This document shows positions 11,979 to 21,354 of a DNA stretch of 64,000 nucleotides, one piece after another. Position numbers and translations under genes: made by a program. The stretch lies in assembly GCF_002865645.1 (NCBI RefSeq), contig NW_020194628.1, positions 2,232,001-2,296,000 of the forward strand, written 5' to 3'. The notes under the pieces are model-generated. The model was not told the origin of the DNA. It did not search any database and saw only the letters and a program-made list of their open reading frames with translations. This DNA comes from Hyaloscypha bicolor E. Taxonomy: Eukaryota; Ascomycota; Leotiomycetes; Helotiales; Hyaloscyphaceae. Numbering within the stretch: position 1 is the first letter of the stretch; the number at the start of each line of letters is the position of its first letter.

Positions 11979-13016
11979 CTAGCAGGCATCTGCCGTGACC
12001 TCGAATACTGTTTCCTGAACTCCTACATTCGGTCTCATCTTAGTCTTCAATGGTAGCCTCGGAATGAAATTCATAGCTCCTTGTAGCGAAGATATCTCCT
12101 TCAAACTGATGGCGTGGTCTAGGAGTGTCTCCTTGCTCGTCTTGAATTCGAAGTTAGTCAGGAAGCAAAAGCTGATCTCGAGCCTAGCAAGCTCGCCTTC
12201 GCTCACTCCGCCAACCTTCGAGAACCGCGAATGTGGATAGCTGAGATCTTCCAATGCTTTCATAGCTACTCGAAGACCTGCTAGTAATAGTCGATGGCAG
12301 TTGCGACGTGTGACTGGGATGGCTCGTTCATCGACTGCAAGTTTGTGTATGTAGTAACTTGTTGCAAGGTAGACCGCTGTAGACATCGGGCAGAATTTGT
12401 GAATTCGCATCAGGTAGTCTTCCAGTGAAATTGGAGGAGGATGTTTCGAGTAGAACTTGCGGGTGATTGCGCTGTGCTGGATGTTTAGAGGTTCCGCATT
12501 GTCCCCGATGATGATATATGGTTCGGCAGGGGCAAGATTTGGGTTCCCTAGAGCAGCCTTCTTGAAGCTCACGCCGTCTATGTCTTCCGAACCTCCGCTG
12601 GAACTTGATGGCGTTCTTGGTCGCTTGTTTAGGTCGGCGAGATTTTTGTATGAGTTGCTCCTGATTATATTCTCCTTCTCCGCTTGCATTCCACGCATAT
12701 TCGGAGGAGTAGAATGTGTGGGAGGTGGTGTTGGGGGGATATCTCCGGTCACCCTCACCAGTGCCTCAATGCCGGCACATAACAGCTTCAGTGCGGTAAC
12801 AGGGCCAATCGTGAATACGTCGAGGCTATTTGGGGACGAAGGTGGTGAGGGTTCATCGCCAGGAACCTTGACAGAGAGCCCTGCATCAGCAGAGGGATTT
12901 GGACGAGGCGGGAGGATATATGTGAACGAGTCCGCGGAATCGTGAATGGAAGGTTTGGTTTCTGTCGGAGACGAGGCTGACACGCAGACGCCATTCGCAG
13001 ATCGAGTGGGAGACAT
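11979..13016 (-). CDS. PHO80/PREG-like cyclin (partner of PHO85-type CDK)
   Basis: 345 aa in one exon. The N-terminal half is Pro/Ser-rich and disordered. Residues about 200-310 form a PHO80-type cyclin box (Pfam cyclin, PHO80-like), recognisable from LEDYLMRIHKFCPMSTAVYLA, YYIHKLAVDERAIPVTRRNCHR and GGVSEGELARLEISFCFLTNFEF. In Saccharomyces Pho80 with Pho85, and in Neurospora PREG with PGOV, phosphorylate and restrain the phosphate-starvation transcription factor, so a role in phosphate sensing is the best inference. Other PHO85 cyclins share this box, and orthology to PREG is not proven here. The gene has a long GC-rich upstream region with pyrimidine repeats. Confidence 0.82.
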   Translation of the reverse strand: MSPTRSANGVCVSASSPTETKPSIHDSADSFTYILPPRPNPSADAGLSVKVPGDEPSPPSSPNSLDVFTIGPVTALKLLCAGIEALVRVTGDIPPTPPPTHSTPPNMRGMQAEKENIIRSNSYKNLADLNKRPRTPSSSSGGSEDIDGVSFKKAALGNPNLAPAEPYIIIGDNAEPLNIQHSAITRKFYSKHPPPISLEDYLMRIHKFCPMSTAVYLATSYYIHKLAVDERAIPVTRRNCHRLLLAGLRVAMKALEDLSYPHSRFSKVGGVSEGELARLEISFCFLTNFEFKTSKETLLDHAISLKEISSLQGAMNFIPRLPLKTKMRPNVGVQETVFEVTADAC

Positions 13017-15955
13017 GGCGTAACTCGGGAATGATGTCCAGAAGGACGGCGTATACGTATCGAAGGGAGTTTGTATTATTCGGTACGTGTTGGAAGTATC
13101 AGAGCGTTTTCGATCCCAGCCTCGGCCACGGCCGTTGAAGCTTTTTTGAATGCCTCCAGAGGCGCATATTCTCGGTGGAGTGACGTGGGGATCTCAGTCA
13201 GGTGTCGAACAAAGCTTGCTGCTGTCGGAGGGGAGGCGGGAGTCTTGGGATTATGTGGAGTTTGTTGTGTGGCCTGGGTGCGTAAAATTAGAGGAGATTC
13301 TTGGGGCAAGGTTCCGGCGGGACAGGTACCTCGAAGTAATTGTACTTTTACTGCGAGCAGAGAGGCAAGGCGGATGATCCGGCAGAGCCCGAGGTTGTGC
13401 CTCTGGGCTGCCAGCGCTGTTAGCCTGCAAAGGTGGGAGTACCGGGGGGTTGAGGGCTGGGATTCGGGTGCTGGTGGGTGCTGGTGGGTGTAGCTGAGTG
13501 GACAATACTGCGAATCTGCGGGAAAGACGCCGAGAAAGTGCTTTGCACGTGGATGTCCCCGGTACCAGCGGACTCAGAGCAGATCTGAGAAGGGAGATAG
13601 ATTAGTGGGAGAATCAGAAAGCGGCTCTCGGGACTCTGGAGCAAATCTGACTTGCGGTCAGGGGAATGTTGCGGCGGACGGCAGGCGTCGAGATGAAGGG
13701 GATGGGGATGGGGATAGGGATGGAGAAGGGCCGTCTGCATCGTCAGCGCGTTGCAATAGCAAGTACAGTCCAAGTACCGTCCAAGTTCCAATCCTGGATG
13801 GGAAACACCAAATACCAAATACGCACGGCGTACAGTGAGTGCTCTTGGGGTTTTGAGGAGAGATCGGGTGCGAATCCGGCATTGCCCTCCCTCCTTTCGC
13901 CGGCTGCACGGCAGCACTGGACCCCTCCGCGAATCTCTTATCGCAGAGATGCCGAGGGTCGATCGTGCGGAAGGGGAGCTAGTGGGAGGTCGAATGCTGC
14001 TGACGGAGGAAATCTAGATCTCACTCACCTGGAGCCTTGCCCTGCCCTGCCCTGCCCTGCCCTGCCCTGCCCTGCCTTGCGTTGCCTGCCTGCCTTGCCT
14101 TGACCAGGAGAACTTGGCCAGGCTTCGCGTTGTCGTCGACTTCGGGTCTGGACTTCTTTCTGCCTGTGCTGTCGCGCCTTTATGTTGTCCAACACTCGCT
14201 CACTCACTTACTCACTCACTCCCTCCCTCCATCCCGGCCGACTCTGGCATGCTGCTGCGTTCCACCGCTACCCCACGTTAAGCCTCCTTGCTCCCCTTTC
14301 TCTCTCTCCCTCTGGATCCTGGACCAGACCCGGAGATCCTGGCGGTTGCAGCTGTGTGAAGGGTTCTTTGCACAAGCGAAGACCCTTGATCTCGGTATCC
14401 TCGAACCAGTGGAGCAGAGTTGCTGGGTCTGCACGCTCCAAGCAGCTGGGGTCTCCGGAACGCGACCTCCGCTGCTGTGTGTGTGTTGCAGCACTCAAAC
14501 GCGCGTGATCAAAGAAATCTGCTCAGAGGCAAGATTGGTCAGATCGAGCCACGAGCGAGGTTGCCCGTCCGTCAACGTGGACTGCGGGAGACCGAGAGAG
14601 GGTAGGTAGGAGCGTTGGAGGCAAAAGGATGTGCAGCAATGCAGCAATGCAGCTCCCACTCAGCGGCCTTGTGCCTGTGCAGCGGAGACACCGGCTATTT
14701 GACTGATTGTTCAACAGCAGAACACGTACTGTACCGCCTCGTCACCGACCATGTTGGTATCAATTTTGTGCCAAGGAAGGCTTCCAACGTGGCAGACCGG
14801 CTTGCAAATTATCAAATATCTACCTTCTCGATGCTCACCTTGCCGACTCCACGTTAAGCCTTCCTCTCGCTCGAATTCATGAGTATTATATCCGGCCGCT
14901 GGATTGGCTCCCGGTACAACCTCTCGAGGACCCGACATGGATCTGTAGCCATCTATCTCGTCCTTACGCCAATACTTTTCTGTCTTTCTCATTTCTGTCC
15001 GCCACAGGTTGCACAAAAGTCAAAGCTTCCCCGCGGGGAAGTCCCGATTGGCGCAGTTTGCAGTTTACTTTATCCAGTGTTTTCTTTTGCATGCTGCAGG
15101 CAGCCGCTTGTCTCGGCCATTCAATTGCTTGCGTGAGCGCATTTATTTCAAGCCGCACCCTTTTCCTGAGAAACTCGAAGTGGGGGTACATTGTTCAAGT
15201 GACTCGAGTTACTCATACAAATTCACCGTTTCCAATCAAAGGGCTTGCATTTAAAACCAAGTCATGTGTGTTGAATTCGGCGGTATGTTGCCCAAAAATA
15301 GGTGCTCTCACCGTCTCTTTATGTGTCACCTGTCGGCTCAGTGAGAGAAATTCTTGTTCTGGATTGCCTCTCCCAGTTTGGCCGCTCAAATGGAGGTGCT
15401 GTCGTTACTTCAGTTTATCTTGGTCGGGGGTTCAGCCAGTGAGGGGTACTTTGAGTAGAGATCGTGTAACTTGAATCTTACTGGGCCAACACATTGTTGA
15501 CAACAAAGTCTTGCCTTGGCCAACCGTTCTTATGAATGTAGCGATACCTGCTGTTATTAGAGATTTGCCGGAAGCCGGAAGTCAAGATATCCCACAACTA
15601 AGCAAGTCGTTTTGTTGCACATCATATATGCATAGGAAACTGTTATGCATTTGGATCATCACCCTTTCTGCTGTTCACCCAGAGCATGTTGTTACATCTG
15701 ATCCAGATTATGAACTCTCCATCGATTTGCTTCTTCTGGCCATTGGAAGCTGCGTGATGCTTGTGAGGGGTTGATTTACATGGGAGCACATTGGTTGGAT
15801 CCTGGGCATCTCAAGAATACTTTGAGCAAGTAGTTGCCGAAGTAGGAAACGAGACGGAGCATTGGGGTTTTTGTCCGAGGCAGCAAGTGCTCAGGAAATA
15901 TCTCATGCTTCTAATTCCTCACATCAATAAATCTCGCTCAAATTCTGCTCAGAAT
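13017..15955. other. 2.9-kb intergenic region with simple repeats
   Basis: This lies between the cyclin start and the 3' end of the TPP enzyme. It contains a ccctg microsatellite (14036-14080), a ctcact tract (about 14197-14225) and pyrimidine-rich stretches consistent with a long fungal promoter or 5' UTR. The longest open frame (14707-15474, plus) begins at TTG and lacks motifs. I support no gene. Confidence 0.4.
14036..14080. repeat. (CCCTG)n microsatellite
   Basis: About eight to nine tandem ccctg units, the last degenerate, in the upstream region of the PHO80-like cyclin gene. Confidence 0.9.
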
Positions 15956-18147
15956 CTAACAACCGAAAACAACCTGGGCATCAACAACAGCCGTCGTTCC
16001 ATTCTTCACCGACTCCACCGCCCTCTTTAGCACATCCTCCAAATCCGAAGTCTTCGATACCTTCTCGGCGAACAAGTCACCTCCTGCTGCAGCTTTTGCG
16101 ATACCAGCATAATCAGGGGAGGGCGCAAAACTGATGTTGAGTTCTTCGTTGGTAACTTTCGATCCCAAACCGTCAGGATGTACTAAAAGCAGCGATTTCC
16201 TTGGCGCGTTCCATCCTATTTTTGTCAGCTCAGCATCCCAAGTCGTCGGATTTCTTCTAATGTACCTTTATTGTTCAACACTATGGTCAGAACTGGAATT
16301 TTATAGCGTCTCGAGATCCAATAGACGCTGCCTGGCACACTGAAAAGGAAAGTTCCATCTCCCACAATCTGGACGACAAACTTTCCCTTCCCGGGACCAT
16401 TCTCATATTCTGTAGCCAGCTTTATACCTAAGGTTCCACCACCAGACCATCCAAGTCCCCCACCTCCACAGTTGATCCAGGAGCCAGGGAAGGTGGCTTG
16501 GATGTTGTCGGCAACAAAAGCTGTATTTGTGACTGCCTCGATAGCCCAAATTGCATCGATTGGTACGAGCTTGCGAAGAGTGCGACAGAGATATCCCGTG
16601 CCAAATGTGTCATCAGGTTTAGGTTCGCTAGCTGCAGCAATGACGGCCAGACGCTTGCTATGCGATTCTCCGAGTAAATCCCACTTCTTGGCAAATTCCT
16701 GTGAAGACAGTTGCTGGGAGAGTGGGGATGAAGAGAGATAATTTGTGAGTTGAGTTATCGATTCGTGGCTATCGGCGAAGTATCGCGCCGAGGCATTCAG
16801 GTAGAATACTGGCATCTGTTTTTTGAGGGGATCAACATCAATATGGAATATTTCTGCAGTTTTTGCAGGGAGACATTGGGTGTTGATCCAAGGGGTATCT
16901 GTACCATCATTAGTGTATGAACGGTCTCGGGCTTACGACCACCTACCGCAGTCAAGGACTAAAATAACATCAGCGGTCCTAATAGATTCGTCAATTCCGT
17001 ATCTCAGACCCTAAACCAGGAAAAGGAGTTAGCTATCCAGCTGAACCAGAGTGGGACACCTCTCGGAATCCTCACCAGCCAGGCCCTATGATCGGCGGGG
17101 AAGCACATGTCACTTCCACCAGTATCTAACACCCTAATGCCTTTGACTATATCTGCCAGTTTTACCAGAGCTGGTACCGTGGCATGGTTTCGACCGCTAT
17201 AACCGGTGATTATCAACGGTTCCTTGGCACCAACCAAAGCTTCAGAAATACGCTTGACTGCAGCCTCCGACAGAGCTGCCGGTTCCACAGGATGCCAATA
17301 ATCTTGTTCGAGTTTGTAAGGCTCAATATCCTCCTCCATGGGCTCTCTCGCCCCACACAAGTATACTGGGCCAGCTGGGTCGCTGCGGGCGAATTGCAGG
17401 GCTCTGTTGACCATTTGTTTGACATTCTTTCCGGTTTTAATTTCGCCAGTGTATCTGCAATATTGTGCCACAATTTGTTTCTGATCGGGCACATCTTGGA
17501 TCCAATGGATGTACTCAGTTCGAGAACCCCGCATTTCCCCTTCAATTGTAAATGGAGAAAGACCGGCGAAAATTAGGACCGGTGCTCGACCGCAGGAAGC
17601 ATTATGGACCGCTGCTCCTAGTCCTTGGGTACCGACATCGACGTGGACGAGAACACACTGGGGTTTGCCAGTAAGTCGAGCGTAGCCATCTGCCATCGAC
17701 AGTGCTACCATCTGGAGTTGTTACTTCAGACATCCAGAGAGGGACGGACGGGAAATTTACCTCGTTTGGACATGTGATAACTCGTGGAAATTCGCCCTTC
17801 TTTTCATTTTGGCCCTTCACTATCGCCTCCATGATCGAAGGATGGTCAGACCCTAAATTGACAAAGACCTGATCTCGGAGTCAGCTCTAGACGTGGGGGA
17901 GTCTCAATGTTCTGGGAATTTCAGAGCATTGGGAGAAGGAAAAAACTGAATGTGCCCCTAATTTAGAGGTATTCGGAGTGGTCAAGTCTCCAAAGTCTCA
18001 CAAGTCCAAGGACATTCGGAGGGAATATTGCATACATGGGTGACACCCGCCTATATGACAAGTCAGTCCCGTCCTCTATGAATCCGGTACTGTAGAACTA
18101 ACCTCCCAAAGGCTTTCAAAGAAAGCAAAACTAGCAGTATAAACCAT
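15956..18147 (-). CDS. Thiamine-diphosphate enzyme, acetolactate synthase/benzoylformate decarboxylase-like (7 exons)
   Basis: Complement of join 15956..16215, 16266..16898, 16947..17010, 17076..17711, 17761..17868, 18036..18050 and 18103..18147, 586 aa. It has the three-domain layout of the ALS/BFD/PDC superfamily. The Pyr domain has the cofactor-activating Glu56 in CPNEMVALSMADGYA. A central domain holds TGYSGRN. The PP domain has the ThDP/Mg motif GDG at 469-471 running to NN at 498-499. Introns are 50, 48, 65, 49, 167 and 52 bp. Exon 2 is only 15 nt (AGVTH), but it is needed to give LWEAGVTHVFVNLGSDHPS. Likely chemistry is decarboxylation and/or carboligation of 2-oxoacids; the substrate is unknown. 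No obvious mitochondrial presequence is visible, which argues against the biosynthetic Ilv2 enzyme. It is divergent from the butanediol-dehydrogenase-like gene 697 bp away. Confidence 0.9.
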
Positions 18148-18844
18148 GTTGAAGGTCGGTTGTTGAAGAGAGGAATGTTGTCAACAGAAGCTCTGCGGTT
18201 TGCTTGATAAGGTGGGGGTCCTCGGTGTCAATGCGCAAAAGCTTCAGCTCCAGCCGAGCATGGAGAGCTCAAATGTCTCTCTGATGTGAGTGTAATCAAA
18301 ATACAGGAAGAGCGGTGATGACCGAATAACAACGCAATTGGGGTTTTTTCGGAATGTGTTTAAGAATTGGGAATTTGAAGTTGCGACTCCGGAGGGATTG
18401 CCCCTCATATTCCCCCCCCCCGAATGCCCCTGCCAATTCCAGCCACAACTGCGGTCGCCTTCCGCTTCGGATTCCGCGGCGTCAAGCCACACCCGCAACC
18501 CCGCCCGCGCATCGCGTGCCATACTAACCCAAACCGATGTTGACCTATCCGTTGCGCTGCGAAAACGCCCGCCCTTCTGTGATCAGAAGTACAGCAAAAT
18601 TGCAGCAAATCAGAAGTCTTCGATCAGGAATTAGAGATTATGATTTGCTTAAAAAGTCGCTTAAACGGGCACGGGCCAGGGAGGGCGCCGTCGCAACCGA
18701 ACGGATAGTAGTGAACGGTACTTGGGACCCCGCCTTTGGTCCGAAATAGAGTGAGGGGTCACGGATAGCTTTTAAATATATAACAGAAAGCCGTGGCTGT
18801 CACTGAGAACTTATCATCCATATCAACGTCCCGATTGAGTCAAA
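18148..18844. promoter_or_regulatory. Bidirectional promoter region between TPP enzyme and butanediol dehydrogenase-like gene
   Basis: The 697-bp interval lies between two divergent start codons. A TATA-like tttaaatatataac at 18771-18783 is about 65 bp upstream of the plus-strand ATG. A C run sits near 18414-18422. No convincing open frame is present. Shared regulation of the two genes is an inference from arrangement only. Confidence 0.45.
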
Positions 18845-20148
18845 ATGAGAGCAGCCAGATATTACGGAATCGAAGACATTCGAGTCGAGGAGATAGAAGA
18901 GCCTGTTTGCAAAGAAGGACAGATCAAGATCAGGCCCGCTTTCGTTGGCATCTGCGGCACGGGTGAGCAAGTCACAATGTTGCGGATATCCCTGGCCCAG
19001 GATATCCTGCTCCTCGATTACTAACACCACAACCACCAGACCTCCACGAATATCTCGGCGGCCCGACTTTTGCTCCAGAAGTTCCGCACCCAGTGACGAA
19101 AGAAACTATCCCCGTGACCTTTGGCCACGAGTTCTCGGGCACAGTTGTTGAAGTCGGCCAGGGAGTAAAAGGTTTTAAGCCCGGTCAGCATGTTTCTATC
19201 CAGCCAACTATTTACTGCGGATCGTGTGGAGCCTGTGCCCTCGATCTCCAAAATGTCTGCTACAAAGGGGGCTTCGTAGGCCTCTCTGGCTATGGTAACC
19301 AACCTTTTTATTTGCCCTATTCCCGAGCTCCTTGCCTCACTGGTCGGGAGGATGTTTTCATGCTCCCGGCTCTCTCCTCCCTAAAGAAACATGTTGCTAA
19401 TTCGTTGGTAGGTGGAGGGCTGTCCGATGCGGTCGTTGTACCAGCTGATTACGTACTTCCACTGCCGGAACATATTCCTCTTGACGTTGCCGCGCTGGTC
19501 GAACCCCTAGCTGTAGGCTGGCATGCCGTCACCCAAAGTCCATTGAAGAAGGATTCGAATATTCTGATTTTGGGTGGGGGTCCAATTGGGATTGCCGTTA
19601 TTCAAGCCCTACGGGCAAGAGGATGCGGGCAAATAATCGTGTCCGAGCTATCTGCGTCTAGGCAGAAGTTCGCCAAACAATTCGGAGCGGATACGATATT
19701 GGACCCAAGGAAGGACGATATTGTACAGAAAGCGCATGATTTAACGAGGGGTCTGGGAGTCGACATTGTGTTTGATTGCGCAGGTGTGGCCGTGGGACTA
19801 GAAGCTGCTTGCAAAGCGATCAAAGTCAAAGGCACTGTTGTGAATGTTGCCATCTGGGAGAAGGCCGTTCCGTTTCAACCTAATGATTTGGTCTTCAGGG
19901 AAGGAAAATATGTGGCTTGTCTGGGGTACGTAAAGCAAGATTTCAGGGATGTCATCGAGGCTATCGCTACTGGTAAGTTCAATGTTCCACTCAAATTGGA
20001 ACAATGATGTTGATTATGATGATCAGGCAAAATGACACCAGGTGATATGATTACAAGCAAAGTCCCGTTAGAAAGGGTCGTCGAAGATGGTATTAAAGAG
20101 CTCATCAAAAACAAGGAGAGGCATGTCAAGGTTTTAGTCGAGATATGA
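18845..20148 (+). CDS. Zinc-dependent alcohol dehydrogenase, (R,R)-butanediol dehydrogenase-like (4 exons)
   Basis: Join 18845..18962, 19040..19294, 19412..19972 and 20027..20148, 351 aa, the usual medium-chain dehydrogenase length. Catalytic zinc ligands are Cys37 (GICGTDLHE) and His69-Glu70 (GHEF). The structural zinc is bound by Cys99, Cys102, Cys105 and Cys113. The Rossmann loop is GGGPIGIAV. The overall pattern (GTDLHEYLGGP, GLSGYGGGLSDAVVVP) is that of butanediol/sorbitol-type dehydrogenases rather than ethanol dehydrogenases. Introns are 77, 117 and 54 bp. Intron 2 is a multiple of three without an in-frame stop, so retention would insert 39 residues before the GGGLSDAVVVP segment. Family alignment favours splicing. 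The expected reaction is NAD-dependent interconversion of an acyloin and a diol. Confidence 0.92.
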
Positions 20149-20292
20149 ACCATGGATAGGCTGGCGGGTGTTGGTGTGGCGATTGGCTGACCTCACGTCA
20201 CTCGAACATCACAATCATCTTGAACACCCAAGCTTGGGAGCAATAAATTCAATTCTGAATCAACGTAAAAAGCATCCTATGCTGAAGACAAT
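20149..20292. terminator. Convergent 3' region
   Basis: A 144-bp interval between the stop codons of two convergent genes. It must contain both polyadenylation regions. An aataaa-like hexamer occurs at about 20241-20246 on the plus strand. Confidence 0.4.
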
Positions 20293-21354
20293 TTACTCCC
20301 ATCGGTAAACTCCATTCTCGTAAACAACTCGATGTCTCCTGCGCCCTGGCCCGACGGAGAATCTGCGCTGTGGCATCTGTCTCTCCCTCAATCTCTGCTT
20401 CATTGCTTCCTCCTCCTCGAGCTCTAACCGAATCCTGAGGGCTCTATCCCTCTCTTCTCTCCGTCTCCTCTCTTCCGCTTCGGCAATGAGGATCCTCTCT
20501 CCCGGTCTATCATTGAGACTCAAGCCACCCAGCAAAGCCTGGGTCTGGTCAATGACTGGTCGTAAGTACGGTCTTTGTCTCAATGGGATCGGCGGTCGGC
20601 GACGAATCTCTTCATCTTGCTGCTTGATCCTCTCTTCGCGACGACGTTCAGCTTCCAGGTAAGCAATACGTTCATCGCGCTCTGCCCGTCGTAGGGCTTC
20701 GTCACGGAGTTGAATCTCCTCGGCTTCACGACGAGAACGTGAGTCGAATGAAGTGTGAGATGAAGAAGGCGAGTCCCATTGGAATCGAGTCCTTGATTGG
20801 GACCTTGCGCGACGGCCGACTACAGCGTTGACGGAGTCGACACGGTGGAGTGGGCGCTCATCAACGATGATGGGAGCACGGCCTCGTTCTCTTCGAGGTA
20901 GCCCTTCCATGATGAAGGGCGTTGCTGGCGAGCTTGGTGCGGTGAATGTTTCACGATACACTTGTGGTGGAGTGCGTGGAGTTGGAGGAGAATCGACAAT
21001 GATGATGCGCTCTTTCTTGTGCTGACGGGTTGGTTTCAGGGCAAAGAGTTCGCTGCGCCGTTTGCTATCGCGCCGGCGATGGCCTTCGGAGCCACTTTCA
21101 CCTCCTGAATAGCGGTGGTGAGATCCACCAGACGATTGTGGAGGAGTGTGGGTGAAGACTCGTTGGTGAGCGGTCATCATGTATTGGGTGGTTGGCTCTC
21201 CGAACTGGATCTTCCGGACGGGATTCTCAAGCGTGGACAGCTTCTGGCAAGGACGACCTGCCATGGGCTGACCGTATTGACAGTAGGAAGTCTGTCTGAA
21301 TTCCACCTGCTTCCCGTCCGGATATTGATCGACGAATACGTTGGTCACGCACAT
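20293..21354 (-). CDS. Conserved fungal protein of unknown function with charged coiled coil
   Basis: 353 aa, single exon. It begins MCVTNVFVDQYPDGKQVEFRQ, an N-terminal block with three cysteines that I associate with uncharacterised filamentous-fungal proteins. A Ser/Pro/Arg-rich middle (SPPTPRTPP) follows. Residues about 205-320 are dominated by Arg/Glu heptad-like repeats (REAEEIQLRDEALRRAERDE; EAEERRRREERDRALRIRLE) that should form a long charged coiled coil. The C-terminus ends VYENGVYRWE. The function is unknown and no catalytic residues are seen. Upstream DNA is pyrimidine-rich. Confidence 0.75.
   Translation of the reverse strand: MCVTNVFVDQYPDGKQVEFRQTSYCQYGQPMAGRPCQKLSTLENPVRKIQFGEPTTQYMMTAHQRVFTHTPPQSSGGSHHRYSGGESGSEGHRRRDSKRRSELFALKPTRQHKKERIIIVDSPPTPRTPPQVYRETFTAPSSPATPFIMEGLPRRERGRAPIIVDERPLHRVDSVNAVVGRRARSQSRTRFQWDSPSSSHTSFDSRSRREAEEIQLRDEALRRAERDERIAYLEAERRREERIKQQDEEIRRRPPIPLRQRPYLRPVIDQTQALLGGLSLNDRPGERILIAEAEERRRREERDRALRIRLELEEEEAMKQRLRERQMPQRRFSVGPGRRRHRVVYENGVYRWE

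Noticed and set aside
13420..13917. 165-codon minus-strand open frame
   Set aside because: Pro/His-rich chance frame upstream of the cyclin gene. No motif, and competing frames on the other strand.
14707..15474. 255-codon plus-strand open frame
   Set aside because: It begins at TTG, has no motif, and lies in a promoter-like intergenic stretch. The length is explained by composition.
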